Source: Polyangium sp. y55x31 | GTDB lineage: Bacteria; Myxococcota_A; Polyangia; Polyangiales; Polyangiaceae | DNA: 64,000 nt | Assembly: GCF_029946505.1 (NCBI RefSeq) | Contig: NZ_JARZHG010000035.1 | Span: 1-64,000 of the forward strand | Direction: 5' to 3' | Shown: one piece after another, positions 25,583 through 34,907 of the stretch | How the letters are laid out: the number at the start of each line of letters is the position of its first letter | Numbering within the stretch: position 1 is the first letter of the stretch | Translations under genes and position numbers: made by a program | The notes under the pieces: generated by a model | Database searches by the model: none | Told to the model about the DNA's origin: nothing | What the model saw: the letters and a program-made list of their open reading frames with translations, nothing else

Positions 25583-27628
25583 TCACCATCCGTCCGTGGT
25601 CCCGATCCGCGCGATCGCCGCGGTCCGCAAGGCCATCGGCGACGCCTCGCGCGCATCCGCCGAGAAGTGAGCTTCCGCCACCATGCGCGCCGTGAACGTC
25701 GCGAACATCGGCATCGTCTCCGCGAGGGCCTCCGGGAGGTACACGGGCAGCTCGCGTTCGCCGCGCGGGAGCTGCCATGCGCCGCGCAAGTGCTTCGCTC
25801 CGAACACGGCCCGCCGCTGATAACAGCGGCTCTCGAGGAGGATGCGCTCCACGCGCGCCGCGACCTCCGCCGGCGAGACGACGCGTTTTTTCGCCTGCGC
25901 ATACGCCGCCTCGATCGCCGCCCCGAGCTCCCGCGCCGCGACGGGATCACGAACGGAATCCGGGGCGCTCAGGTATTCACGCGCCGCCGCGAGTGCCTCC
26001 TTCGATCGCTCGTCCCCGGCCGCCGTCGGACCCACCACGGCCACGAGCGCCCGCAAGGCTTCGATGGCATCGAACGAAAGCGAGAGTTCCCCCTCGACCA
26101 GAACGAGCGGCGCGACGAACCGACCATCCTTGCGAACGGCGGCCCGCACCGCCTCGCGGATCGCGTCCTCGCCGAGCGCCTCGCCGTGCGCGAGCACCTC
26201 GAACATCTCGCGCCGCTCCTCCACCTCGGCGGGCTCGAATCCGAGGTCCGGATCGTCGATGTCGGGATCGAGGGGCTCGTCCGCGAGCGCGTCCAGGATC
26301 TCGCGCCACGCGGGCTGTTTTCGGATGCGCGACAAGCTGCGCGGATCGAACCACAAGAGATCGATCGCCCGCGCAGGCACGGCCCATTCTTTCGGAGGGG
26401 CCGAGGCCGGCTGCATTGCAGGGGAAACGTGGAGGGGATCGGCGGCCGCATTCGACGCGGAGAGCGCGCTCGGAGGCGTGAGCGGCGTGCCGGTCGGGAA
26501 GGGGACCGGCGGCGGCGGAAGGGGCGGAGGCGGCGCCGCCGTGAATTCGGATCGCCACGCAGGCATGGATCCCGTTCGAAACGGGAGCGCCGGCCGCGCG
26601 TCGCTCCGTTCGGGCGGGAGGGCGAGCGTCGAGGCGGGCGAGAGCGCGCGTTTGCCCGAGGAGGGCGGGCCCGCGGTCGGCCGGCCTGCGGTGCGGTGCG
26701 GCGGATCGAACCACGCAATCGGCTGGCCCGCCACTTCCACGCCGGCCACCACGCGCAGCGCTTCGAGGGCATTTTCGTGAGGGAGCATGAGCCACCTCCG
26801 ACAAACCACCGTGCACGCTTGCTCGTCGCCGTCGATGCGCAGTGTATCGATGTAGAGGTCCATGGGCTGGCCCTCCGGGATGCCGAAGACGGCGAGGCCA
26901 TGAATTCGCGCCACCCCGCGGACGCCGGGCAGACGCGTCACGAGCCGGGGCAGGGAAGGGTGCAGGCCTTCGAGCACGATGTGCTCGTCGCCCCGGAGAA
27001 AATCGGTCTGCTGATCGAGAGGCGCGGCCTGGAAATAGGCGCCGTCGAAGCCCGGAGCGATCTCGGCGATCCGGCCTTCGAGCGCGGTACGCGGGTTCGA
27101 CCCGAGGAGACGCTTGCGCGCAGGCCAGGCGCGCGCGATGGGCCCGAAGCCCGCAGGGCGCCGCGGGTCGCCTGGGATGAGGATCGTCGGTTCGCCCTCG
27201 TCGATACCGAGGGGGTTGTCCGGGACATCCGGTCCGCCGAATGCGCGCTCGTAGACGATGGGGATTGGCTGCGAGCCACGCGTGTCCTTCAGGAGGAGCG
27301 TTTTGTCGAGCAGCACCCGTTCGCCCGCGCGGATCTCGAGGCGCGTGGTGTTTGCATGGCCGTGCCCCGTGAAGAGCACGTCGGCGCGCGCCAGGTAAGG
27401 AACGAGATCACTCGTGAAACGTACGCTCCGCGCGGGATTGTCGCCGTGGTGGACTTCCTCCCGCAGGATCGGCTGAGGCTCGACGCGCGGCATCGGCGCG
27501 TCGGGCGCGAAGGCGAACGTCGCTTTGGTGATGACGGAGGCGTGCAAGACGCCGCCCGTACGAAATGCCACGACGGCCGCCTCGGCACCCGGGAGGGGCG
27601 AGATCGCGGCCACCCCATCGACAAGCAT
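25583..27628 (-). CDS. DUF2169-domain protein, T6SS-associated
   Basis: 681 residues. The N-terminal ~300 residues match DUF2169 (VVAFRTGGVLHASVITKATF, GHANTTRLEIRAGERVLLDK split in the family as TRLEIRAG..LLDK, and RAFGGPDVPDNPLGI). DUF2169 proteins occur with VgrG, PAAR and effector genes and are thought to help load or deliver cargo. A Pro-rich linker (about 345-420) leads to a helical C-terminal region of unknown family with many acidic residues. It is the first gene of a two-gene operon with the protease. ATG 27628 has no strong ribosome site. Confidence 0.85.
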   Translation of the reverse strand: MLVDGVAAISPLPGAEAAVVAFRTGGVLHASVITKATFAFAPDAPMPRVEPQPILREEVHHGDNPARSVRFTSDLVPYLARADVLFTGHGHANTTRLEIRAGERVLLDKTLLLKDTRGSQPIPIVYERAFGGPDVPDNPLGIDEGEPTILIPGDPRRPAGFGPIARAWPARKRLLGSNPRTALEGRIAEIAPGFDGAYFQAAPLDQQTDFLRGDEHIVLEGLHPSLPRLVTRLPGVRGVARIHGLAVFGIPEGQPMDLYIDTLRIDGDEQACTVVCRRWLMLPHENALEALRVVAGVEVAGQPIAWFDPPHRTAGRPTAGPPSSGKRALSPASTLALPPERSDARPALPFRTGSMPAWRSEFTAAPPPPLPPPPVPFPTGTPLTPPSALSASNAAADPLHVSPAMQPASAPPKEWAVPARAIDLLWFDPRSLSRIRKQPAWREILDALADEPLDPDIDDPDLGFEPAEVEERREMFEVLAHGEALGEDAIREAVRAAVRKDGRFVAPLVLVEGELSLSFDAIEALRALVAVVGPTAAGDERSKEALAAAREYLSAPDSVRDPVAARELGAAIEAAYAQAKKRVVSPAEVAARVERILLESRCYQRRAVFGAKHLRGAWQLPRGERELPVYLPEALAETMPMFATFTARMVAEAHFSADAREASPMALRTAAIARIGTTDGW

Positions 27629-27715
27629 ATGAACGAGCGTATCACGAATGCATGCGCGCCGCCCCCGGCCACGCGGCCAATACGCGCGGAAAATGTGATT
27701 GTGTCCCGGGCAAGG

Positions 27716-29017
27716 TCATCCGCGTCCGATGCCGGTGTACCAGAAACCGAGGGCGCGCAGCTCGTCCGCGTCCCAGACGTTCCGGCCGTCGAAGAGCGCC
27801 GCATTTCGCATCACGCGCTTGATACGCGAAAAGTCGGGCCGGCGGAACTCGTGCCATTCGGTCACGAGCGCAAGCGCGTCGGCGCCGAGGGCCGCGTCGT
27901 ACATCGACTCGCAATACGTGATGCGGTCGCCGAGCACGGCGCGCACGTTCTCCATCGCCGCCGGATCGTGCGCCCGCACCGTCGCGCCCGCGGCGAGCAG
28001 CTCTTCGATCAGCACGAGCGCGGGCGCCTCGCGGATGTCGTCGGTCTGCGGCTTGAACGCGAGCCCCCAGACCGCCACGGTCCGGCCTTCGAGCGCGCCG
28101 TCGAAATGGCGGCGGATCTTCTCGAAGAGGAGCTTCTTCTGCCGCGCGTTCACGCGCTCCACCGCGCGCACGACCTCGAGCTCGTGCCCGAGCGACGCGC
28201 CGATGTGGATCAGCGCGGAGATGTCCTTCGGAAAACACGAGCCGCCGAAGCCCGGGCCCGGAAAGAGGAACTTGGGGCCGATGCGAGGATCGGCGCCCAC
28301 CGCCTTGCGCACGAGCTCGATGTCCGCGCCGATCTTTTCACTCAGCACGGCGAGGTCGTTCATGAACGAGATGCGCGTGGCGAGCATGGCGTTCGACGCG
28401 TACTTCGTGAGCTCCGCGGAGCGCGCATCCATCGCGTGGATGCGATCACTCGTCCGGACGAACGGGGCGTAGAGGTTGCGCAGCACGGCGAGCGCGCGCG
28501 CGTCGTTCGAGCCGATGACCACGCGGTCGGGCTTCATGAAGTCCTGGATCGCCGCGCCCTCCTTCAGGAACTCGGGGTTCGACGCGACGCCGAAGGGCTC
28601 GTCCGTGAAGCGGCGGAGGATGGCTTCGATCTTGTCGGCCGTGCCCACGGGCACGGTGCTCTTCGTGACGACGACCTTGAAGCCGTTCATGTTCTTGCCG
28701 ATGGTCTCGGCGACCGCGAAGACGGCGGAGAGATCCGCGGATCCGTCGGCCGCGGGCGGCGTGCCCACGGCGATGATGACGACCTCGGCGGAGCGGATCG
28801 CGGCGGCGAGGTCCGTGGAGAAGGTCAGGCGGCCGGCCTTTGCGTTTTGCGCGATGAGGACGTCGAGCCCGGGCTCGTAAATGGGGACCTCGCCGCGCGA
28901 GAGGCGCGTGATCTTTTCAGCGTCGATGTCGACGCAGGTGACGTCGTTTCCGAAATCGGAGAAGCCCGCGCCGGCCACGAGGCCGACATACCCGGTTCCA
29001 ATGACAGCAAGTCGCAT
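27716..29017 (-). CDS. ugd: UDP-glucose 6-dehydrogenase
   Basis: 433 residues: NAD-binding GTGYVGLVAGAGFSD at the start, EIYEPGL-like VPIYEPGLD, the VTKSTVPVGTAD segment, NPEFLKEGAA, and GFGGSCFPKDI with the catalytic Cys near residue 262. It oxidises UDP-glucose to UDP-glucuronate using 2 NAD+. Start ATG 29017 has GAGGTG six bases upstream; a GTG three codons earlier is possible. It lies 54 bp after the MFS gene on the same strand, so may supply UDP-glucuronate to the neighbouring glycosyltransferase, but could equally serve capsule or exopolysaccharide synthesis. Confidence 0.95.
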   Translation of the reverse strand: MRLAVIGTGYVGLVAGAGFSDFGNDVTCVDIDAEKITRLSRGEVPIYEPGLDVLIAQNAKAGRLTFSTDLAAAIRSAEVVIIAVGTPPAADGSADLSAVFAVAETIGKNMNGFKVVVTKSTVPVGTADKIEAILRRFTDEPFGVASNPEFLKEGAAIQDFMKPDRVVIGSNDARALAVLRNLYAPFVRTSDRIHAMDARSAELTKYASNAMLATRISFMNDLAVLSEKIGADIELVRKAVGADPRIGPKFLFPGPGFGGSCFPKDISALIHIGASLGHELEVVRAVERVNARQKKLLFEKIRRHFDGALEGRTVAVWGLAFKPQTDDIREAPALVLIEELLAAGATVRAHDPAAMENVRAVLGDRITYCESMYDAALGADALALVTEWHEFRRPDFSRIKRVMRNAALFDGRNVWDADELRALGFWYTGIGRG

Positions 29018-29071
29018 TGAACGCACCTCGGCGCTGAAGATGAACGATGTTTTGGGTGAAACGTTTGTTCG

Positions 29072-30811
29072 TCAGTCGCTCGCGACCGCCGGGGCCTTCG
29101 GGCTGCCCTTGCGGAGCGGGATCTCGCGGGTGAAGAGCGCGAGGACGAGCGCGATGAGCCCGAGCGGGAACGCCCCGTCGAAGACACGCGTGACGGCCCG
29201 CGCGAACGAGACGCGCACGGCACGATCCCCCGCGTGGCCGAGCTCGAGGGCACGCGTTTCCTCGCGCGCGAGGGCGCCTTCGTCGGCGGAAGGCTCGCGG
29301 CGGAGAGCGTCGTATCTGGTATGCACCTCGTCCGCGAAGCGATCCGCGGCCGACCGGTGGACCTCGCCCGTGCCCTCCTCGAAGGCGCCGCCCTTGCGCA
29401 GGCGATTCGCGTCGAAGACGGCATCGAATTGCGGCCGCACCGCGGCCGGGACCTCGGCGCGCACGGGCCCGAGCCGCTCCGTGAGCCCGTACGCGAGCGT
29501 GGTCGCGAGGACGATGCCGAAGATCGCGCTGCCCACGACCTGCCCGAGCTGCTGGAAAAACTGTCGACCCGCGGTGGCGGCGCCGATGTGCTGGGCGGGC
29601 ACGGCATTCTGGCTCGAGAGCGTGAGCATCGGCATCACCGGGCCCATGCCGCAGCCGAAGACGAAGACGCAGAGGCCGATGCTCGTGAGCGTGCTGTCCG
29701 CGCTGAGCGTGCGCAGGAGAAAGAGCCCGACGCACGTGAGCACGAGGCCGCCGACGATCACGATCTTGTAGCGGCCCGTGCGGTGCACGAAGCGCGCGGT
29801 GAGGACGGAGGTCGAGACCACGGCGGCCGTGAGCGGCAGCATGGCCATGCCCGCGGCCCGCGCCGTCGCGCCGAGCGAATTGACCGCGAGCACGGAGATG
29901 AACAAGAGGGCCGCGAAGAACGCAGCGCCGATGCACATCGAGGTGAGCGTCACGAGGACGAAGACGCGATTGCGGAAGAGCGCGAACGGGATGATCGCGT
30001 GGGGGTTCTTCCGCTCGACGAGGATGAACAGGACGAGGCCCACGAGCGAGAGGCCGAGCATCCCGAGCACCTCGGGCGCGAGCCAGCCCGCGAGCGGTCG
30101 ATCCCCGCGGAGCGCCAAAAGAAACGGCACGGTCGCGACGATCAGGAAAAGCGCGCCGAGCCAATCGACCTTGCTTTCGAGGCCGCTATGGAGGCGCGGC
30201 ATCTTGGCGAGGATGAAGGCGACGGCCACCGCGCCGAGCGGCAGGTTGATGAAAAAGACCCAGCGCCAGCCGACGCCGTCCGTGAGCGCGCCGCCGAGGA
30301 CGGGGCCGATGATGCTCGCGAGGGCAAAGACGGCGCCGAAGATGCCCTGATATCGCGGCCTCTCCGCGGGGGCGAAGATGTCGGCCGGGACCGCGAACGC
30401 CGTGGAGGTGATCGCCGCGGCGCCGAGGCCCTGGACGCCGCGGGAGACGACGAGCGCGAGCATGGAGGGCGAGAGGCCACAAAGGACCGAGCCCACGAGA
30501 AAGATGCCGATGCCCGTGAGAAGGACCGTCTTGCGCCCCAGGCTGTCCGAGAGCTTGCCGTAAATGGGCACCATGGTGGTGCTGGCGAGCAGGTAAGACG
30601 TCGAGGTCCAGGCATAATATTCCATGCCCTGGAGCTCGCTGACGATACGCGGCAAGGCCGTGGCGACAATGGTCTGATCGAGCGCCGCGAGGAAAAGCGC
30701 CATCATCACGCCCGCGAGCACGAGGGCCTTCGTGCGGGGCGCGAGCAGGGTCGCGTAATCGATGCGCTCGCCGGTCGGCATGTGGGTCGTGGTGGTCGCT
30801 GGGGCGGTCAT
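29072..30811 (-). CDS. DHA2-family MFS drug exporter (14 TMS, EmrB/QacA type)
   Basis: 579 residues with 14 predicted membrane helices. Motifs: LDQTIVATALPRI in TM1, GKLSDSLGRKTVLL (motif A), VSRGVQGLGAA (motif B) and GPVLGGALTD (motif C, the antiporter signature). After the last core helices, residues about 445-530 form an extra hydrophilic, charged domain before the final membrane helix, longer than usual. The start is 4 bp after the glycosyltransferase stop, so the two are one operon under the TetR regulator; the exporter probably removes the modified or parent compound. Confidence 0.92.
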   Translation of the reverse strand: MTAPATTTTHMPTGERIDYATLLAPRTKALVLAGVMMALFLAALDQTIVATALPRIVSELQGMEYYAWTSTSYLLASTTMVPIYGKLSDSLGRKTVLLTGIGIFLVGSVLCGLSPSMLALVVSRGVQGLGAAAITSTAFAVPADIFAPAERPRYQGIFGAVFALASIIGPVLGGALTDGVGWRWVFFINLPLGAVAVAFILAKMPRLHSGLESKVDWLGALFLIVATVPFLLALRGDRPLAGWLAPEVLGMLGLSLVGLVLFILVERKNPHAIIPFALFRNRVFVLVTLTSMCIGAAFFAALLFISVLAVNSLGATARAAGMAMLPLTAAVVSTSVLTARFVHRTGRYKIVIVGGLVLTCVGLFLLRTLSADSTLTSIGLCVFVFGCGMGPVMPMLTLSSQNAVPAQHIGAATAGRQFFQQLGQVVGSAIFGIVLATTLAYGLTERLGPVRAEVPAAVRPQFDAVFDANRLRKGGAFEEGTGEVHRSAADRFADEVHTRYDALRREPSADEGALAREETRALELGHAGDRAVRVSFARAVTRVFDGAFPLGLIALVLALFTREIPLRKGSPKAPAVASD

Positions 30812-30815
30812 GGTA

Positions 30816-32111
30816 TCACGCAGCGTGGTGGGCGGCGGTCACGCCGCGACGGGTGTCCTTGAATGCGAGCTCTTCGAGCGCGCGCGCCGCGACTTTGTCC
30901 TGCTTGAGCTTCTGGATCTCGGCGGAGGCCCGGCGGGCGCGGGCGCGCAAGGGTTCGTCCGCGAGCAGCGCCGCGAGCTCGGCGCGGATCGTCTCGGGCG
31001 TTGCCTTGTCGAGCGGCAGACGGCGACCGAGCCCCGCGCGCTCGACGAGCGCCGCATTGAGGATCTGATCGCCGAAGAGCGGAATGACCAGCATGGGCAA
31101 ACCATGCAGCAAGGCGCGCCCCACCGTGCCCCAGCCGCCGTGCGTGACGAGCGCCCGCGCCTCCGGAAAAACCTCGTCGTGCGGGATGTACTTCTCGATG
31201 CGGACATGCGCGCCGAGGCCCTCGGGGACGTCGCCCGCGCTCGCCGCCGTGCCGAGGACGGGGACGCCGAGCGGCGCGACGGCTTCGAGCACGCGCCGGA
31301 ACAAGCCCTCGTCGCGGCCCGTGGTCGTGGTGCTGACGACGACGGTCCCGGGCTCGACACGGAGCGCTTCTCCGCGCGGCTTCGCGGCGATGTTGAACGT
31401 CGTCGTGCCGACGAAGGCTTGGTGATCGCGGAGCGGGATGTCCCCGGCGAGGCCGCGGTACGACATGATGATGTGGAGGTGCGGGGAGGCCATGGCGGCG
31501 ATGAGGTCGGCCGTGCCGCGGGCATACGGGGGAAGGCCGAGTTTTTCGCGGTCGGCGCGCAGGGAGACGAGCGTGTTCAGGAAGGCATGCGGCACGGTGG
31601 GGAACTTGCCGAGGCGGCGCCATGTGGGCGTCGATTCGAACACCAACGGCAGCTCGTTCCGCGTGAGGACCGTGCCCATGTTGCCGGCGCTCGCGAAGGG
31701 GATGCCCACGCGCTCCGCGGCGAAGGCCGCGCCGTAATCGAAGAAATCGTACACGACGCAATCGACACGCTCGCGGCGCAACACGGGCTCGAGCTCCTGC
31801 GCGAGCAGGACGTTCCTCGCCTGGAAAAAACCTCGCATGAAAGGAAATCCGAGGATTCGCGGCAGCCACGTGGGCAAACCGAGGTGCTGCGCGTGCGCCG
31901 AAAAGTCCTGGAGATCGACGACCTGCTCGTACGGGACGAGCTCGGCGCCGGCCGCCTCGACCTCGGCCGCTCGGTCCGCCTTCGTATTGAAGAGCACCCG
32001 GTGGCCGCGCGAGCTGAGCTGCTCGGCGATGTCGAGGACACGCAGCAAATGGCCCGACGCGGTCGAGCTCGTCAGCAGAAATGTCCCGGTCCTCGGTGCA
32101 TCGTCGAACAT
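30816..32111 (-). CDS. UDP-glycosyltransferase, macrolide-inactivating (OleD/YjiC) type
   Basis: 431 residues, GT-B fold, family GT1. The N-terminal half binds acceptor (TASGHLLRVLDIAEQLSSRG, His catalytic); the C-terminal half has the nucleotide-sugar signature THGGWGTVGRALLHGLPMLV split here as THGGWGTVGRALLHG, then PLFGDQILNA. It would transfer a sugar from a UDP donor to a small hydrophobic acceptor. Ribosome site GGGGAGGAATGGGGCG precedes ATG 32111. It is divergent from a TetR gene, with two operators between, and followed by an exporter and ugd: the layout of an inducible detoxification or self-resistance cassette. Confidence 0.9.
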   Translation of the reverse strand: MFDDAPRTGTFLLTSSTASGHLLRVLDIAEQLSSRGHRVLFNTKADRAAEVEAAGAELVPYEQVVDLQDFSAHAQHLGLPTWLPRILGFPFMRGFFQARNVLLAQELEPVLRRERVDCVVYDFFDYGAAFAAERVGIPFASAGNMGTVLTRNELPLVFESTPTWRRLGKFPTVPHAFLNTLVSLRADREKLGLPPYARGTADLIAAMASPHLHIIMSYRGLAGDIPLRDHQAFVGTTTFNIAAKPRGEALRVEPGTVVVSTTTTGRDEGLFRRVLEAVAPLGVPVLGTAASAGDVPEGLGAHVRIEKYIPHDEVFPEARALVTHGGWGTVGRALLHGLPMLVIPLFGDQILNAALVERAGLGRRLPLDKATPETIRAELAALLADEPLRARARRASAEIQKLKQDKVAARALEELAFKDTRRGVTAAHHAA

Positions 32112-32137
32112 CGCCCCATTCCTCCCCGCGGCTCAAC

Positions 32138-32196
32138 CGCAACTGGTAGTTGCGATGATGTAGCAGCTCACGTCTCTACCGCAACTCCTCGTTGCG
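32138..32196. promoter_or_regulatory. Two TetR-type operators with the glycosyltransferase promoter
   Basis: Operator 1 (32138-32154) is CGCAACT-GGT-AGTTGCG, a perfect 7-3-7 palindrome; operator 2 (32180-32196) is CGCAACT-CCT-CGTTGCG, matching in all but one pair. Their centres are 42 bp apart, four helical turns. On the minus strand TTGCGG (32184-32179), 16 bp, TACATC (32162-32157) could be the promoter, its -35 inside operator 2 and its -10 between the operators. A reversed half-site pair AGTTG-GCTT-CAACT follows at 32219-32232, nearer the regulator gene. Confidence 0.75.
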
Positions 32197-32272
32197 ATAA
32201 GGGTCGACAAAGCCGCGAAGTTGGCTTCAACTAGCCTGTATGATGCGATCGGCGCATCGTGGACGGCAGGTC

Positions 32273-32878
32273 ATGAAGGAGAAGCCGAGCCCTACCGAGC
32301 GGCGTGCGCTCGTTCGAGGGGAGCCAGTCGTGCGAGGGGTCCTCGCGGCCACGCTGGAAGTGCTGGCCGAGGTCGGTTACGAGGCGCTGCGGATCGAGGA
32401 CGTGGCCGCGCGCGCCGGGGTGAACAAGACCACGGTGTATCGGCGCTGGCCGACGAAGCAGGAGCTCGTGCGGGCCGCGTTTCGATCCATCACGGTCGAT
32501 CGCGCGATCACGCCGAACACGGGCTCGCTGCGCGGGGACTTGCTCGTCATCGCGCGCCACATGGCCGCGCAGGCGAGCTCGCCCGAGCTCCAGGGCCTCC
32601 GGCGCCTGCTCTTCGCCGAGGATCGCGACGCCGAGCTCGTGGCCATCGCCCAGTCGATCCACGAATCGATGGAGGCCCTGCCGCGCCCCGTGATCGAAGC
32701 GGCCGAGGCGCGAGGCGAGCTCGCCCCCGGCATCGACGCGACCCTCATTTTCCGTTGCATGGCGGCGACCATCCACCACCGGCTCGGCATGGAGCGACGG
32801 CCGATCGACGAGGGGTTTCTCACGCAGCTCGTCGAGCTGCTCCTCACGGGCGGCCTCGCCCAGGACAAACGGACGTAG
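32273..32878 (+). CDS. TetR/AcrR-family transcriptional repressor
   Basis: 201 residues. The N-terminal HTH is clear: VLAEVGYEALRIEDVAARAG then VNKTTVYRRWPTKQELV. The ligand-binding part resembles the TetR_C_11 type with LRGDLLVIARHMA. I place the start at ATG 32273, preceded by GGCAGG; an ATG at 32240 would add 11 residues. It is divergent from the glycosyltransferase-MFS operon and very probably binds the two CGCAACT palindromes between them, controlling both directions. Confidence 0.9.
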   Translation: MKEKPSPTERRALVRGEPVVRGVLAATLEVLAEVGYEALRIEDVAARAGVNKTTVYRRWPTKQELVRAAFRSITVDRAITPNTGSLRGDLLVIARHMAAQASSPELQGLRRLLFAEDRDAELVAIAQSIHESMEALPRPVIEAAEARGELAPGIDATLIFRCMAATIHHRLGMERRPIDEGFLTQLVELLLTGGLAQDKRT

Positions 32879-32887
32879 ACGCGCGGC

Positions 32888-33850
32888 TCAGGCCCGCGGC
32901 GAAAAGACGAAGCGGCTCTGGTTGTCCGCGAGCCACGCGGCGAACGAGCGGAGGTTCGGGTTCAGCGCGCGTGTCCGCGCGATGTCCCGGAGGCCGCAAT
33001 AATCGGCCTCGAAATCGCGCTTGAACTGGAACATGTTCCCGAGGTCGTCGGCGCCGGGGAAATCGAGGCTGCGGTACACGTCCGGCTCGATGGCGTGGTA
33101 CCGCACGTCCTCACCGGCGATCGCCGAGAATGCGGCGGCGAGCTCGCTGCCGGTGAGATGATCACTCGCGACGCCGAGGCGCTGGCCGATCATCGCGGGG
33201 CCGCGCTCGAAGACGCCGTACGCCGAGCGCCCGATGTCCTCCGTCGCGATGCCCGGCAGCTTGGCCATGCCCATGGGCAGGGTGAGCGTGAGGCGGCCCT
33301 GGACGTCCCGCTGGGGTCCCATGCCGAGCTGAAGGAAGTTTTCCCAGTAAAACGAGGTGTGGAAAAACGTGGTCGGGACGCCGATGTCGGTGAACGCCGC
33401 GTCGGCCTCGCCTTTCGCGTCCATGTGCGGGACCTTGTATTTTCCGTGCAGCGTCGGCATGCGTGGGTCCGAGAGCGGCACCCACTTGCGCGTATCCTCG
33501 ATCGTCGACCAGATCACGTGCTCGAGGCCCGCGGCCCGCGCGGACCGGGCCATCGCGCGGGCTTGTTCGGTCTCTTTTTCCGGGGAAAAATGGTTCCAGA
33601 AGAAGGTGACGCAGTAGGCGCCGTACGCGCCCTGAAAGGCGCGGCGTAAGCTCATCTCGTCGTCGAGATCGGCGGCGACGACCTCGGCGCCGAGGGCGCG
33701 GAGCTCCTGGGCGGCGGGCGAATCGACCTTGCGCGTGATTGCACGGGCGCGGAATGCGCCGCTCGGATGGGCGGCGATGGCGCGGACCAGACCTCCGCCC
33801 TGCGCGCCCGTGGCGCCGACGACGGCAATGACGCGTTTCGTGGTGCTCAT
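32888..33850 (-). CDS. NmrA-like NAD(P)-binding protein
   Basis: 320 residues with an N-terminal Rossmann fold (VVGATGAQGGGLVRAI) and NmrA family features (FFWNHFSPEKETEQARAMA, TRKWVPLSDPRMPTLHGKY, PTTFFHTSFYWENFL). These proteins are atypical short-chain dehydrogenases that often bind NAD(P) as redox sensors without catalysis. The start at 33850 has GGAGGGAATC upstream; residues before it are not conserved. It converges on the TetR gene (9 bp between stops) and is not obviously part of that cassette. Confidence 0.88.
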   Translation of the reverse strand: MSTTKRVIAVVGATGAQGGGLVRAIAAHPSGAFRARAITRKVDSPAAQELRALGAEVVAADLDDEMSLRRAFQGAYGAYCVTFFWNHFSPEKETEQARAMARSARAAGLEHVIWSTIEDTRKWVPLSDPRMPTLHGKYKVPHMDAKGEADAAFTDIGVPTTFFHTSFYWENFLQLGMGPQRDVQGRLTLTLPMGMAKLPGIATEDIGRSAYGVFERGPAMIGQRLGVASDHLTGSELAAAFSAIAGEDVRYHAIEPDVYRSLDFPGADDLGNMFQFKRDFEADYCGLRDIARTRALNPNLRSFAAWLADNQSRFVFSPRA

Positions 33851-34167
33851 GATTCCCTCCTTTGTCCTCGGCGCGAACTCTCGCATGGTTCGTCGCGTAT
33901 AGGAAGTCGGAGCGGAGCCCCACGTTGCTCAGGAAGACTTCAGCTCCTGTGGTAGAACGTCCCGAGACACATTGCGTCCGTCGTGCCTTCTCCCTACGTC
34001 GTGTCCTCGACGGGTATTTCGAGCGCGTAATCGACGTGGGAGAGCGGGTGACCAGGACCCGGGTCGATCGGCGTACCCCAGCGCTCCTCCCGCGAGGCCC
34101 ATGGACACCTCGAATGCCCGAGCCAAAAAATCTGCCGCCGGCTCCACGAAGTGGTAGCCTCCATGGG
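33851..34167. other. Intergenic region without a supported gene
   Basis: Short open frames on the minus strand (for example EPAADFLARAFEVSMG around 34100, and HVDYALEIPVEDTT around 34030 in a different frame) look faintly protein-like, as if from one frame-shifted remnant, but neither has a start with a ribosome site. No clear promoter or terminator. Confidence 0.3.
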
Positions 34168-34764
34168 ATGGGGCTCTACGTCGGCCATTTCGATTTCACC
34201 GTACCGCTGCTCTGGACGGTGCCCGCGCTGTTTTCACCCGAAGATTGCGCGGAGATCCTCGAGGGGGCGCGCGACGGGGCGTGGCTGCCGGCGACCGTGA
34301 ACGCCGAGGAGGGGCGCGTCGTCGATACCCGCATTCGTTCGAGCACCACGGCGGTCCTGCGGGATCCCGCGCTCGCGGACGAGCTTTTTCGTCGAGTCAG
34401 ACCCCACGTGCCCGAGCGCATGACCACCGAGCTCGGCGGGCGCGGGCGCGTGGCCGTGCACCTCTCGGGGATCTTTCTGCCGCTCCGGATTTACCGCTAC
34501 GAGGTCGGCCAGCATTTCGGCCTGCACCAGGATCAATCGTACGCGGGGGAGGGCGGGACGCGCAGCCTGTTGACGCTCATGGTGTACCTGAACGAGGGGT
34601 TTTCCGGCGGAGAGACGGAATTCCCCGAGCAGGAGCGCACGATCGTCCCGAAGACCGGCGACGCGCTGCTCTTCCAGCACATGCTCCTCCACGCGGGAAA
34701 CCCCGTCACCGACGGCACGAAATTCGTCCTCCGCTCCGACGTGCTCTATCGACCGGTCCCTTGA
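34168..34764 (+). CDS. 2-oxoglutarate/Fe(II)-dependent oxygenase, prolyl 4-hydroxylase-like
   Basis: 198 residues. The double-stranded beta-helix core is clear: YEVGQHFGLHQDQSY with iron ligands His120 and Asp122, LMVYLNEGFSGGETEF, then FQHMLLHAG with the distal ligand His175, and FVLRSDVLY with Arg for 2-oxoglutarate. This pattern is that of P4H-type hydroxylases acting on a peptide or free amino-acid side chain. ATG 34168 is the only start consistent with homology. Neighbours are unrelated, so substrate is unknown. Confidence 0.87.
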   Translation: MGLYVGHFDFTVPLLWTVPALFSPEDCAEILEGARDGAWLPATVNAEEGRVVDTRIRSSTTAVLRDPALADELFRRVRPHVPERMTTELGGRGRVAVHLSGIFLPLRIYRYEVGQHFGLHQDQSYAGEGGTRSLLTLMVYLNEGFSGGETEFPEQERTIVPKTGDALLFQHMLLHAGNPVTDGTKFVLRSDVLYRPVP

Positions 34765-34907
34765 TCAAAAGGCACGAAGGGCCGCAAATCCCGACAAATT
34801 GACGAGCAATTTCACGACCGGCAGGGACGCTCCGCCGCCCGTGTTCTTCCCGCGAGCCCAACAGGGCCCGCGCTCGGAAGCGAACACCGAAACACGAAGG
34901 AGCTGCC

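Noticed and set aside
33929-34188. Small minus-strand ORFs upstream of the 2OG oxygenase
   Set aside because: They overlap in different frames without starts or ribosome sites; at most a decayed remnant.
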